A stretch of 64,000 bases of DNA from Euptelea pleiosperma (GCA_035048495.1 CM068543.1:28385751-28449750), one strand, 5' to 3'; positions 25,101-34,504 are shown, counted from the first letter of the stretch. Notes: generated by a model from the sequence alone, not told the origin. Numbers and translations are program-made.

Positions 25101-28100
25101 TGCAACATATACTGTATTAAACATGTTGTTGTCTCTCTTGAAGTTGTTTATTCATATATTTCGGGACCTTCCACCTGCTATGTTGAGTCAGTGGTTTGTA
25201 GATACTATGCAATACTTAATGATTATTCTAGTAAAAGATATGTGAATTTTTCGTTATAATAAATCTTTATAGGACTGAATGTTGCGCAATCAAGAAACAA
25301 TATCTACATAGAATGAGTTTTGTTTGAGATAGATGAGGGGAATGACTAAGGAAAGACAAAATTATAAATGAGCTCGACCGACGGAGCCTAAAAGCAGTGC
25401 CCCAAAAGGTGATCAAATAAAAGAGAGCCAACCGAAATGGTTTGGTCAAGCGCAACAAAGACCATTGACAGCATCAGTTAGATGATGCATTCGAGTGCAA
25501 GTTGATGGCTCTAAGATACACTGACATCATTGACAACATTACTTGAAGACCGAAAAAGGACATGGATCAAGAAAGTGAGGATATATTTGAAGAAAAGATT
25601 GCTTTAACGGAAGATATGGCCCTAGCTAGAGTGAAATGGCAGAACAAGATCAAGGGCCTATGTGGGAATCCCAAGATTTGGGCAAGTTGGGGTCAAACAC
25701 TAGTTCACAAATGATATCTTTTTCAATACCAAAGGGTGGTCAAGGAAATTGCCACTAATGGTACAAAAGAAAAAAAGGCGAGGACCAAAAATATGGACCC
25801 TGCACATTTACCAAACAACAAAAAGAGTGAATAGCGTGTTTAAACCTCACTGCCCCAAATTTTGCCTTTCCTAAATATTCTCCAAATAGTTGGTATTAGG
25901 CTTTGGTGATTGTTGAAATATTGCATATATCTACAGTTTTTCATCTGTGCAACCACATGGTTGAACAACACTTACAACTAAACTCAAAACTTTTACATAT
26001 CTCGTGCATTCTTGTTCTTGATTATATAAATCCTATAGTATTCTTCATCAATTATCTTTCCATCATCCTCACAATAGAATGGGTATCCAAGTGAAAGATT
26101 ATCACATATAGGAGATGTGACTCATCCTCATGCATAATAGTACAGTTCCTTCTCTTGGGTAAGGCCTTTCTCACCGTTTTATACCTTAACAATCAAATGC
26201 TTACACAGTGCTACAAATCCCCCTATTCCATTATGTCTAAGCAAAGCTGTAAAATGGCTCCCTATGAGTTTTTAATTTGCATGTTATCCAAATTTCACAA
26301 CCAACTCCATGTCAAAATCTACTACCGAATCTATATAGTGTGAATTTCTTGGTTACACCAATATCAATCAAGTTAGTTTTTGGAACCATCAATTGGCTGT
26401 TTCACAATATTGGTTGGAACGTTAAGAAGAAGAGTATGATGCTTTTCTTGGCAATAAGACATGGACAATTGTCTCTCACTCTCTTTCCATGAACTTTGTT
26501 GGGAGTCAGACCTATATTTTGACAATCCCTTGAACAACACTCATGTCTGGTCACCAAGACTACAATTAATCTGGCATAGACTTGGATGAGACCTTTAGTC
26601 CAATGTTTTTCAGTTAAAGGTTATACCGTTGTGTCCCTTCCCACCAACTCCCATTAGCCTATTAGACAATCAAATGTAAAGAACATGTACCTTCAAGGTG
26701 ATCTCCGTGAAGAGTTTTCATGATGTAGCCTAAAGTCTTCAAGAATCCTCAAGCAACATATATTTGTAAGCTTGCCAAGGTCATCTATGGCCTCAAACAA
26801 GCTCCTCGCCTGTCGTGCATGTTTCAAGAAGCTCAATCGTACTCTTCTTCAGCTTGGATTTTGTTGTAGTAAAGCTACTTCATCAATGTTTTCATGTCGC
26901 TCTTTCCACAAGCATTCTTCTATATCGATGCCATTATTTCAATTGGCGACCATGCAAGTTAGTGCTCATATCACCGAAATAGCATGTGATTTTGAAATGA
27001 AGGATTTTAGGTCCATAATACCCTTCTATGATGCTAATGTCTATTGTGTATTCTCTTCACTCCTAACAATTTCCTTATTTCTTTGTCAATAGGACAATAA
27101 AAATAACGTATTACGTTTAGAACAAATTTTACTGCAAAAAACTTTGCAAATTTGAAGTTTCATTACACTTGGCATGATGCGAATAGGAAAAGATGATATT
27201 TAGATTGCAAAAATCTAAAAATTACAGCATGGTATGAACATATTGGATAGGATCCTGTATTTGTCTCCATGTCCTGGATTTTAGGAAATGAAGAGTCATA
27301 TCCCCATCTCTATACCAGCATCGACATTTGTACATGTATCTAGGCATCTTAGGGGCCCTTCACTAATTTTTGGAATTTAGGCTGCCCTTCACTCATATAG
27401 ACCTTTTGTTTATTAGAGTCCAAATATGCTATGGAGCTTTTATCCCAAGCCCAAATGCAGGAATGCAAACTAATTGTCATTCCCATTGATTCCACAAAAG
27501 TCTCTAGAATTGTGGTGATACTCTTCTATATCTCTTGCTATGTGCAACATTGTTGATGCCCTACATTCCTTGTGTTTGGTATCAATCTTATTTGACAGCA
27601 CAAGCATCATCTAAAGGCACCCATCTAACAAGGACATGGACTTTTGTGTTTGTGTCTAAGATTGATACGAATTGTTAAACACATTGACACCCAAAAACCT
27701 AAAACACTCGATGTCCCTTCAGTTTATTCCATATGTTGAGAGAGATAACTTACGTAATACTTTAGTTCAGGTTAGGTAGACAATATATAGAGGATTATTT
27801 AGATAAACTTATATGCAAAATCATATAAAACTATATATAAATAATAGATGATAAATAAATTTTTTGAATAAATTAAAGTTTGTCCGAAAGAGTCTATCTT
27901 CCTGTATTGTTGTCGGAATCGAATCGGGTCTTAATATAGAAAGGGGTAAGATAAAAATCGAACCGGGATTGAAATCGTTGAATTGTAAGATTCATAAAGA
28001 TTTTGCTTTATGGGTTTAATAATTTATGAAATAATATCCAAAAATCATATAACATGCCTAACTACTCCATAACCCATCATATGGTGACAAGGTTTCGGAC

Positions 28101-29631
28101 AAAGTAGAGAGAGAAGTTGGAATGAAATTGTGGGCTATAAACCATACGGCAGAGGCTCAATGCGTAACCAACTGACTGAAACTTGAACATCAAACTACTT
28201 GAACAGATTATTTAACTTCTGACGAAGATAGGGAGTGTCTGTAGAATGAGAGGCAATCACTGAACCACTCCATGACAGCTAGCATTTCTCACTTTAGGAT
28301 AGACAAATCCCAGAAGGCTTTGAAGAAGCAAAGTGCATACTCTCATCAGCTGAGGAAGCATGCAAGTAATAAACTAAAAGAGCTCAATACAAAACGGAGA
28401 CTGAACCGAATGGCCATACAGAAGGGCACAATCACCATCGCCCAGTTCAGGAAATATAAAGCCAGTTACTATTCAAAGCATTAAGGATGGTATTAAACCC
28501 AAAATGAACATTACTTAAAACCCTGGATACAAGATACAGTAGTTGAATGGAGCTGTTCAGTGTAGGCAGGGCACGGTCATAGATGAAAAGCAAGAATCCT
28601 ACAGATAAAACTCTTGAAAATCAGCATTAGCAATATTCACATGAATAAGTTTGACTTTCCATGAAGTCTGTTTTGCAGAAATCAAAGTAGAGGGAGAAAA
28701 GAAGAAATTGGACTATGAACGCTAGAGCATTCCAACATGAGAATAACAACTGTTACACAAATGATGAACGACGAGAATGCGATCAAAACCCCAGTTACAC
28801 CTGAACTACAACCAACTCAATGATTCACACTAGAAATTTCACAAAATTGCATAATAGTGATAGATTTAAATCCCACCAGAATTTCAATCATCCACAGAAA
28901 ATTCTTCGTATCAATTCTCAAATTGCAATGCAACCATAAACAGTATAAAAACACATTCGATTCAAACCCGAAAGTACCATGTTAAGGAAAAAGTAAATAA
29001 AGGAAATGAATTTTGGAAGAAATAGAAGCAAAAGACACAGCACCTAACCGTAATGACAAAATTCAGAGTACCCAAAAGAAGGAAAGAAGAAAATTCACAT
29101 TACCCAGTTGCAAAATTCAGCAGAAAGAGAAAGAGAAGAAAAATTGAAATTAGAAACCAAGTAATTAGCAAAATGAACATGAATTGAACCAAAAAAGACA
29201 AACACCCACCTGAATTGTAACCAGGAAAACCAAATTTACAATACCCATTTAAAAGAAAATCCAGTAAAAACTACAAAATCCAACAAATAAACAGATACCC
29301 CATAAAATTCTCCCCAAAAAAGCAAAATTTTGCATACCCAACATTTTAAAATATACCATAAAAGTCCCAAACACCCCCAAAAAAGGAAAATTACATCCAA
29401 CTGACAAAACAACAATCCAATTTCAATTCAGAAGAACCTCACTTGAATTGTAGCCCAGACGGAGACAGCGAGAGGAACCCAATTGGAGAAGGGAACAAGC
29501 CATCTTTCTATAGCCCAAGCGACTAAAACCAAAAGAACTAAAAATGGAAACAGAGGCTTATCCTCCATAACATGGTTCAAGAACTCAGCAGCTTCTTCAG
29601 CATAGAAATTCCTCTTTCCTTTTCGCGCCAT
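3887..29631 (-). CDS. NTMC2T3: plant synaptotagmin with SMP and three C2 domains (NTMC2 type 3), 14 exons
   Basis: Exons in transcript order: 29443-29631, 23836-23910, 23616-23723, 15740-15772, 15540-15629, 13162-13284, 11277-11420, 10503-10922, 10218-10352, 6411-6632, 5949-6224, 5558-5695, 4742-5047, 3887-4108. All introns are GT-AG and every exon length is a multiple of three, so all 13 introns are phase 0. The product has 826 residues, close to the Arabidopsis member At3g18370 as I remember it. Layout: membrane hairpin (about 26-63), SMP lipid-binding domain (about 88-270), C2A (about 286-410), C2B (about 480-595), C2C (about 612-725), helical tail (754-826). Proteins of this kind sit at ER contact sites and are thought to move or tether lipids; that role is inferred from the family. 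Introns 1 (5.5 kb) and 3 (7.8 kb) are full of transposons, yet no exon is damaged, so the gene looks functional. Confidence 0.93.
4742..5695 (-). CDS. NTMC2T3: exons 12-13 of the NTMC2T3-like gene: C2C
   Basis: Exons 5558-5695 and 4742-5047 encode residues 606-753. C2C runs from [12 protein letters not shown] through [14 protein letters not shown] (loop 1 aspartates present) to [16 protein letters not shown] (678-692), where loop 3 keeps fewer acidic residues. The block [18 protein letters not shown] is strongly conserved in this family. Exon 13 then enters a polar linker. Confidence 0.88.
5949..6632 (-). CDS. NTMC2T3: exons 10-11 of the NTMC2T3-like gene: C2B
   Basis: Exons 6411-6632 and 5949-6224 encode residues 440-605. 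C2B begins near [12 protein letters not shown] (about 480). Loop 1 reads [12 protein letters not shown] and loop 3 reads [11 protein letters not shown] (550-560), so the aspartates expected of a calcium-binding C2 domain are largely present. This is the best candidate for calcium-dependent membrane binding in the protein. Confidence 0.88.
7081..7408. mobile_element. Mutator-like MITE in intron 9 (element A)
   Basis: A 9-bp direct repeat CCTCAAGCA flanks it exactly (7072-7080 and 7409-7417). The left end reads AGGTCCAAAATCTCGG; the right end, reverse-complemented, reads ACATGGTTCAAAGTCTCG. The inside repeats TCTCGG and its relatives. The 9-bp duplication fits the Mutator superfamily; no transposase is present. 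Confidence 0.7.
9281..9909 (+). mobile_element. LINE 3' remnant in intron 9, split by a MITE
   Basis: Broken translation recalls the C-terminal tail of plant LINE reverse-transcriptase ORFs: a block like [21 protein letters not shown], then after the inserted MITE (9441-9707) a block like [10 protein letters not shown]. It ends in a short (GAT)n tail near 9896, as LINE copies often do. Many stops and frameshifts show it is old. The two halves rejoin across the MITE duplication. Confidence 0.65.
9441..9707. mobile_element. Mutator-like MITE inside the LINE tail (element B)
   Basis: Termini are CAAGGTTTAAAATTTCG on the left and, reverse-complemented, ATGGTTTAAAATTTCGG on the right. The flanking 9-mers are GCCAATGAG (9432-9440) and GCCAGTGAG (9708-9716), differing at one base. 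The inside repeats the word GAAAC/GTTTC many times. Confidence 0.75.
10218..11420 (-). CDS. NTMC2T3: exons 7-9 of the NTMC2T3-like gene: end of SMP and C2A
   Basis: Exons 11277-11420, 10503-10922 and 10218-10352 encode residues 207-439. The SMP end ([20 protein letters not shown]) leads through [11 protein letters not shown] into C2A, which starts at [11 protein letters not shown] (about residue 287). C2A has a long serine- and glycine-rich insertion after ADKLVRG and lacks the Asp-Pro-Tyr motif and the loop aspartates that bind calcium. It is therefore probably calcium-independent. Exon 9 ends with the block [11 protein letters not shown]. Confidence 0.88.
12507..12784. mobile_element. MITE in intron 6 with GTATCCG word theme (element F)
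   Basis: Ends are ATGATACCCGGATACC and, reverse-complemented, CTATGATGCCCGGATATG. A perfect 9-bp duplication CTTATAACT flanks it (12498-12506, 12785-12793). Inside, a 57-58-bp unit containing GTATCCGTGTCCTTGATT is tandemly repeated (about 12645-12755). Confidence 0.75.
13162..23910 (-). CDS. NTMC2T3: exons 2-6 of the NTMC2T3-like gene: SMP domain
   Basis: Exons 23836-23910, 23616-23723, 15740-15772, 15540-15629 and 13162-13284 encode residues 64-206. Recognisable family blocks are [60 protein letters not shown], the tail WSTSGDQ of exon 5, and [13 protein letters not shown]. The SMP fold binds glycerolipids in a hydrophobic groove in related proteins. Exon 4 is only 33 nt long and sits just downstream of the 7.8-kb intron that contains the Copia insertion. 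Exon 7 (11277-11420) completes the domain with the block [11 protein letters not shown]. Confidence 0.88.
13961..14869. mobile_element. larger inverted-repeat element in intron 5 (element K)
   Basis: The left end GGAAAATTAGTCACACCCC pairs with the right end, which reverse-complements to GGGAAATTTTAGTCGCACCCC. The 0.9-kb interior is pyrimidine-rich near 14100-14250 and carries ORFs without recognisable domains. It could be a non-autonomous Mutator-like element, possibly carrying a captured fragment. Target duplications are not clear. Confidence 0.5.
16392..16480. mobile_element. 89-bp MITE in intron 3 (element G)
   Basis: Left end CATGTTACCCGGACACTT and right end, reverse-complemented, CTATGTTACCTGGGTAAA. 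It resembles the widespread plant repeat that begins CTATGTTGCTCGGAC. Flanking 9-mers GTTTCCAGC and GTTTCTCGT match at 6 of 9 positions. Confidence 0.55.
16760..16950 (+). repeat. 5' LTR of the Copia element
   Basis: 191 bp, starting TGTTGAAGG and ending CTTCTACT. Compared with the 3' LTR it has 28 extra pyrimidine-rich bases after ACCCATCT, lacks one A, and differs by about three substitutions. The ends are not the usual TG...CA but TG...CT. Confidence 0.9.
16951..16962 (+). other. primer-binding site of the Copia element
   Basis: TGGTATCAGAGC follows the 5' LTR directly. It is complementary to the 3' end of initiator methionine tRNA, the usual Copia primer. Confidence 0.85.
16963..17634 (+). 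other. untranslated leader of the Copia element
   Basis: Between the primer-binding site and the gag start lies about 670 bp without a supported ORF. It should hold the packaging signal; no motif is recognisable. Confidence 0.5.
17635..18722 (+). pseudogene. Copia gag, frameshifted, with two CCHC zinc knuckles
   Basis: It starts at ATG 17635. The capsid-like region with [17 protein letters not shown] is typical of Copia gag. A frameshift occurs near 18122. The first knuckle [14 protein letters not shown] is followed at once by a TAG stop (18486-18488). The second knuckle [14 protein letters not shown] lies beyond it, and a further TAA stands at 18720-18722. Gag packages the element RNA in intact relatives; this copy cannot make a full product. 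Confidence 0.85.
18723..20030 (+). pseudogene. Copia protease and integrase, broken
   Basis: The aspartic protease motif DSGAS is at 18827-18841, in a different frame from gag. The GAG-pre-integrase HHCC block (HARLGH ... CEICALSKH) lies at about 19220-19345, and the catalytic core with HTDVWGP, RSDQGG and NGVAERKN follows. Frameshifts near 19610, 19890 and 20030 break the reading. Confidence 0.85.
20031..22045 (+). pseudogene. Copia reverse transcriptase and RNase H, with stops and altered catalytic box
   Basis: One frame holds throughout but is interrupted by stops at 20651-20653, 20903-20905 and 21665-21667. Blocks such as [12 protein letters not shown] and the RNase H DADWAG and ADILTKG identify it. 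The catalytic YVDD box reads YVDE at 21089-21100, which replaces a metal-binding aspartate. The reading ends just before the polypurine tract. Confidence 0.88.
22043..22052 (+). other. polypurine tract of the Copia element
   Basis: TGAGGGGGAG abuts the 3' LTR, where plus-strand DNA synthesis would be primed. It overlaps the last stop codon of pol. Confidence 0.8.
22053..22216 (+). repeat. 3' LTR of the Copia element
   Basis: 164 bp, followed directly by the GACCC duplication. The 28 bp missing relative to the 5' LTR are bounded by TCT on both sides, which suggests deletion at a 3-bp microhomology after insertion. Confidence 0.9.
23358..23534. mobile_element. MITE in intron 3 with TGTCTCAG theme (element C)
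   Basis: Left end ATGGTTCAAAGTATTG and right end, reverse-complemented, TGGTTTAAAGTTCCAG. Words TGTCTCAG, GTCTCAGTTT and CTGAGATGTCTTG are repeated in both orientations. It is related to element A. Flanking 9-mers match only weakly, so it is older. Confidence 0.6.
24195..25032. mobile_element. Mutator-like MITE in intron 1 with TTGAGGC theme (element D)
   Basis: A perfect 9-bp duplication GCTAAGATC flanks it (24186-24194, 25033-25041). Ends are ATGGTTTAAAAAGGCT and, reverse-complemented, CAAGGTTTAAAAAGGCT. Both ends are built of GCCTTGAGGC-like words; the 600-bp middle is ordinary AT-rich DNA. It is inserted in an old Copia remnant. Confidence 0.8.
25044..27060 (+). mobile_element. old Copia pol remnant in intron 1
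   Basis: Broken frames match Copia order: an integrase-like block ([11 protein letters not shown] ... LNDYSSKRY) at about 25100-25255, a later block resembling the integrase C-terminal part at 26040-26300, and reverse-transcriptase blocks recalling [11 protein letters not shown] at about 26430 and [10 protein letters not shown] at about 26785. Stops are frequent. No LTRs were found. A LINE tail is nested at 25290-25700 and MITE D lies at its left edge. Confidence 0.6.
25290..25700 (+). mobile_element. LINE reverse-transcriptase tail nested in the Copia remnant
   Basis: Across several frames it recalls the plant LINE C-terminal sequence: a block like [18 protein letters not shown] near 25410-25470, then a KRTW-like block near 25560 and a block like KWQNKIKGL near 25640. 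It belongs to the same kind of element as the remnant at 9281-9909. Confidence 0.55.
27236..27352. repeat. diverged copy of element F
   Basis: It shares with element F (12507-12784) the string around GAGTCATATCCCCA and the flanking GTATTTGTCTCCATGTCCT, and ends in a degraded form of the CCCGGATA terminus. Exact ends are unclear. Confidence 0.45.
27353..29442. other. rest of intron 1, no element recognised
   Basis: AT-rich intron sequence. A 70-codon basic ORF on the plus strand (28272-28484) is rich in Lys and Arg but matches no family I know. The part next to exon 1 (28900-29440) is A-rich on the plus strand, that is T-rich on the gene strand. Confidence 0.45.
29443..29631 (-). CDS. NTMC2T3: exon 1 of the NTMC2T3-like gene: membrane hairpin
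   Basis: This exon encodes residues 1-63 from the ATG at 29629-29631. A short basic start is followed by two hydrophobic stretches, about residues 28-41 and 50-63, separated by the charged turn IERW. This is the usual ER-anchor hairpin of plant synaptotagmins. The donor is GTGAGG at 29442 downward. The distance to exon 2 is 5.5 kb, so an automatic gene finder could call this exon as a separate small membrane protein. Confidence 0.9.
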
Positions 29632-30500
29632 TTCTTCGCTCTTTTTTTCTCAGCAACTACCCCTCGTCCATGTTTTCGTCTACCATTGATCTAAAAAAGA
29701 CCAATTTCAGAGACGAGAAACAGAGCCAAAAAAAAGATCCAAATAAAAGAACAGAGATTGCTTCAATTTGTTCTGCGAGGAGAATTAATTTTCTTACCAC
29801 AAGAAGCTCAAACGAGGGAGGAAGCTGAGAGAATTCAGAGAGACGTCCTTTGCCGGTTGCAACAGCAAACAGAGGAATGGGAAAAGTCAAATCAGAGAAG
29901 TTCTGAAATTTTGTTACAAATTATGAATGTTCAGTTCATTATTCAAATGTGGTGGGGCCCACATTTTAGTTCATCTACATTGGTCAAAAAACATTATTGA
30001 CTTTCATGAATCCGTAACCATTGATCTAAAAAAATTTTGTGGGCAGTTGATTAGATTTGGGATATTCTCATAAAATGGAATACATCAGATGGTTAAGATC
30101 GTTGGTTTTTGTTGACTTTTGACCTAGAAAATTTAGTTGGTAGGGGGAGAGATCAGAGGTGTTCAATTGACCAGACGACGTTTAACAAAACAAACTGCAG
30201 TCGTGTGGAGCCCACTATACGGTTGTAAGGTAAGACAATCTTAACCATTGACTGACTACTGATGACTGCAAAGAAGATGAAAGAGATCTGATGCTTATGA
30301 TCAGCAATTGGGGGTGTGAAATCTGGAGTCTGGACCCCACAGAAACGTGGTCCATGGTGCTGTGATGTTCTCGAAGACTTTGTTACAAAAAAAAAGGGTA
30401 AAACTTTGTCCCTCGCAAGTACAAAATTTGGTGTTTTCATGTTTTGAACCGTCCAAGGCCTCGGAATTGAAATTACTGTTTTATCTTTTGGTAACATTTG
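29632..30500 (-). promoter_or_regulatory. presumed 5' UTR and promoter region of the NTMC2T3-like gene
   Basis: The region upstream of the ATG at 29629-29631 on the minus strand. A CT-rich tract lies just before the start codon, as is common in plant 5' UTRs. No clear TATA box was found. Short inverted segments containing GTGGGGCCCAC occur near 29950. Confidence 0.3.
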
Positions 30501-30593
30501 TTGGCCTTTTCAAAGCGGTAATGATCAGTGATGTCATTCAGTTTTCATCACGAAAAATCATGATACTGATCAACGGCTTAGATTCATGGACGC

Positions 30594-30943
30594 TGAGTAA
30601 AACTTTGATGACATGGCTCTGTTATAGAAGGTCGATGACAGGGAACAAAATGAGCCACGTGGCATACTCTTAGAGGATTCTAATTGTTTGGCCGATTCCT
30701 AGGTGGACCACAAACCAAAAATCAGCCCGTTTATTTTCGTGGGTTGATTTTAACCGTGGGAATTTGAGCATTATTGACCATTATTTGAGGTACAAAGATC
30801 TGAAGGTTTGAAATCATTAATCAAGCTGATTTTTGTTTGTAGGTCCACGGTCCACCTAGGGATTGGAAAAAACATCCAGACGGTAAGAGTCTTCTAGAGT
30901 GTGCCACGTGGCTCATATTACACCCTGTCATCAAAGTTTTACT
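30594..30943. mobile_element. Mutator-like MITE (element N)
   Basis: A perfect 9-bp duplication CATGGACGC flanks it (30585-30593, 30944-30952). The ends are TGAGTAAAACTTTGATGACA and, reverse-complemented, AGTAAAACTTTGATGACAGG. The left arm carries an internal duplication of GATGACA. The subterminal GAGCCACGTGGCA and AGGTGGACC are shared with elements O and P. Confidence 0.75.
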
Positions 30944-31311
30944 CATGGACGCTTATGTACTCCTCAAGTATGGTATCATTGGGCTTTTGGAGTTGCGTTC
31001 CATGTAAGAACGCAAGTCACCGATTTTAATTGATCCTCATGTCAATTCATCTTTTGACCCAAATGGGCAAGTCCAGTTGGTTTTTTTTTTTTTTTTCATC
31101 TTCAAGTCAAGTCAAGTCGTTGGTCAATTTTATTTTAATACCACTTAACGTCAGCCCTTCGATCAAGACAGTGATGTCATGAAAACGTGTATGACATCAT
31201 TATTCTTATTCGCTAGCTAGCTTTAAGCGGTTTTATACCAACTTGACACGGGGAAGCAAAGCTTCTGTGAGCGAAAGAGCACAACAACTCCTTTGCACCC
31301 GGCACATAGAC

Positions 31312-31477
31312 CATAGTTCAAAATCTCAGGATTGTTGGGCACCGATCCCGGCCAGATCGCCTCAATTTGAACGATCCCGGCGAGAAACCCCAGCACCATT
31401 CAGATCAGTGGGGGGGGTCGATCCTGATCCGGATCACCTGATCCAGAACGGTATCAGTGGAGAGACTTCGAACTATG
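31312..31477. mobile_element. small MITE with GATCC theme (element S)
   Basis: Ends CATAGTTCAAAATCTC and, reverse-complemented, CATAGTTCGAAGTCTC. The inside is dense in GATCCCGG, GATCCGGATC and related words. The termini are related to elements A and C. Target duplication is weak. Confidence 0.5.
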
Positions 31478-31718
31478 CGTCTTGACCATAATTAGCAAAC
31501 GTACGCGAAGCGACTTGACCCATGAAAAATGCGAGTTTAAAACGATTCAGGTTCAGAAAAGTGGTAAAAAAGATGAAGACGTCAAAAGATCGATAAGTCA
31601 AGATTTTAAGTTTAATGCCTTTTTTACCTTTTTTAGTTCAAAACTCTGCACTCAAAAAAGTATGTGCATATATGTACGTATACCCTGATGTAATATAAAT
31701 TGTGTAGAAGATGGAGCA

Positions 31719-32047
31719 GGTTCGGGGGACAACCATTTGGTGTATCCACATGGAAGATGAATCAACGGCCGATTTTTTGTGAGGATGATCTTTATGGTGA
31801 GAAGATCATCCTCACAAAAATTCAAATCATTCCAATATTCGTAGACTGGTTTAGAAGTTAAAGAATTTTAGACTGTCCATTTTTACCGTGTTATTTGAAA
31901 ACCACATTTGATGGGGTTAGAAATTTCAGAATGGGCTGATTTTTTGGTGGGGTGATCACCCTCACCATAGAGATCACCCTCACCAAAAATCAGCCATTGA
32001 TTCATCTTCTATGTGGGTACACCAAAATGGTTGTCCCCCGAACCCGA
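31719..32047. mobile_element. MITE with ~75-90 bp inverted ends (element L)
   Basis: The left arm starts GGTTCGGGGGACAACCATTT. The right arm, reverse-complemented, starts GTTCGGGGGACAACCATTTT and stays similar over about 75 bp, including AAGATGAATCAA. The inner part is homologous to the two arms at 49500-49712 and 49971-50182. Confidence 0.65.
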
Positions 32048-32690
32048 CCCACATAAGATAATAGTATCAAAACTATGTGTCGCTTCCTTTAAATCAAGTA
32101 CTGTAAGCAAAATTCATAGTTTTCGAAGTATATTTCTAATTTATCAAGGTCATCAAAAACATAATTATCTTTTAATTTTTTCTGAAAAATATTTTTATAA
32201 ATACAAAATAGTTAACGTGTATTGTGGATAAAAATATTTTTTATTGTTTTTTAAAAGTGCGTTTTATTCCAGAATTTTTTAAAAATTCTTAAATTACAGG
32301 GTTGTTTCATTATTATTTAATTATTTTTCAATTCTTATTTAAAATAAAAAATCACAAATTTTAAGATTAAACGAATAAAAACGTATTATTCACGTTTAAT
32401 ACACTGATTTTGCGTTATTTTAAAATAAAAAACTTAAACGGCCCTATAAAATAATAAAAAAGGGTAAAATTCAGGCTTTTTAATGCTAAAAGAATATAAC
32501 ATTTCAACAATGATCGGATTTTTATATCCTGAAACTGAATTAAACTCGAACTTTTCTCGTTTCGAATCTTTGCCGTATGTTGAATTGCTAACTATGGAAC
32601 AAATCAAGTAAAAAAAAACAGGAATTGATTATTTTGAGAGAACATTTTTTGCATTAGACAGAAATACCCTTCTCATTTCACATTTGACTC

Positions 32691-33072
32691 ATGGTTTTAA
32701 AAACAGCCTTTTAAACGGTTTTAACAGCTGTTTAAACAGTAACGCCCCAGGCCCGTTTCCATTAAAACCGTTTAAATACGTTTTAACGTTTTTGAATTTA
32801 ACGGCCGTTAAAATCGTTTAAAAAAACGTTAAATTCTGAAAAAATTGTGAAAAGAACGACCGTTAAATCCGTTTAATTCCGTTAAATTTCCATTAAAATC
32901 CTTTTTCTTTTTAATTTTTAAATTTCAAAATTTAAATTTCAGCGCCATTTTTCCGTTTAATTCCTCTTTTTTTTCCATTTTTGCCCCTGGCCGTTTCAAT
33001 CTGTTTTAACGGTCGTTTAAACGTTAACGCCCCGGTCCGTTTAGCCGTTAAAACGGCCTCCTTTAAACCTTG
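32691..33072. mobile_element. Mutator-like MITE with GTTTAAACG theme (element E)
   Basis: Ends ATGGTTTTAAAAACAGCC and, reverse-complemented, CAAGGTTTAAAGGAGGCC. Flanking 9-mers ATTTGACTC (32682-32690) and ATTTGACTT (33073-33081) differ at one base. The interior repeats CCGTTTAA, TTAAACG and GTTAACG throughout. Confidence 0.75.
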
Positions 33073-34183
33073 ATTTGACTTACTGACATACAATTTTGCT
33101 AGGGGGGCATTTGGTAAAATACAAAAATGTTCTAAAAGTCTTCTGGAAGAATAAATTCCCTTAAAAATCTCTAGTCAAGGTCACATAGCTGTCTAATGTC
33201 CTACTTGTGGTGAGCACCGTCCTTGGTGGTGCTCACACCACCAACATCTACCTTGTCAATTTTTTTCGCGCAAGGAAGCATCCGTGGAAAAAGAGAACAA
33301 ACTGAAAAGACCCAGTGCTTAAAATCACCCACAACTTTTATCAGCAAGATTCTCCACTCTCTAAAGAGTATACCATGCGCAATTAACCAAACGGATCACT
33401 TACGCACAAAATATCTTATGTCAAGGCATGTAATATAGAGGAATTTTTTGTTAGGTGTTGTAGGTCCCACTTCAAAAAAAGTGCAACGTGGCACATTCTT
33501 CTAGGCCCATTGCTCATGAATGATTGGCCCATCCTCTATGGACATCAAAATCATCATCATTATCAACATTGTAGTGATAAACCTTTTCTCAATGGTACTT
33601 GATCTTCTCTTTAATCTTATCTAAATCCATCTCTTCCGTTGATGCAAGTTTCTTGAAATCTCCACTTAGAATCTCACTCCACATCTGTTTTGACCTTCTC
33701 ATTGGCGTTGTCATTGGTCTTTGAAGTACATGACCAAATCACCCCTTGATGGACCTACACACCAAAATTCAGCCTGATTGGTGATTTCTAATCATTGGAT
33801 TCAAAGGCTTTTGATGGGGTTTCAAGCCATTAGATTCGAGCAATTTTTTTGGGTAATCAGATCAAATGGCTAGAGATCATTACTATTCATTTTTTTTGGT
33901 CAATAAGCACACTAGTGGATGGGCTAAACATTCATGACATGTGGCATGTTTTCAAGCGACTTTTAACACTACAACAAGAGCCAACTATAGTAAACTTTTT
34001 TGCTTTGCTCTAAATAGAATTCAACGTCATAATAGGAATCATGTCGTCGACCACAAATATTTGGAATAATTTATCTAGCATATTTTACTTCTTCTAAAGT
34101 GCCAACATTTTTTCGCTATAAAGGGTGAGGCAAAACCTGTTCTAGATTAAGCAAAATGGGGGTGAAAAGACATTTGTACATTA

Positions 34184-34504
34184 AAGCATCTCCAACCGAG
34201 CTCTAAAACACCAAGATAGAGACCGTTCGGTGCTCTAACCGTATCCATTTTAGAGCTCTTAATTTGACTTTCCAAATTTGGAAACCCACGGATAGGTCTC
34301 TAAAACAATCTTCAACATTGTTCACTGCAATAATGCCTAAAAGTAGGTTAGTTTTTGGAAGGGAATCCAGGAATAGTGTTTTAAAGAGGGAAATAGAGAG
34401 GGGTGGTTGGAGTGGGAGTTAGAACAGAGGTGCTCTAAAAGCACTTTAACATTATAAAATAGTTTTTTGGTGCTCTACTTTAGAGATCTCGGTTGGAGAT
34501 GCCC
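34184..34504. mobile_element. Tourist-like (PIF/Harbinger) MITE (element Q)
   Basis: TTA occurs at both flanks (34181-34183 and 34505-34507). Ends are AAGCATCTCCAACCGAGCTC and, reverse-complemented, GGGCATCTCCAACCGAGATC. The TTA duplication and GGCATCTCCAACC terminus fit known Tourist-like MITEs. Confidence 0.65.

Noticed and set aside
28272..28484. 70-codon basic ORF in intron 1
   Set aside because: Lys/Arg-rich with no known domain, antisense to the host gene. Kept only as a note in the intron entry.
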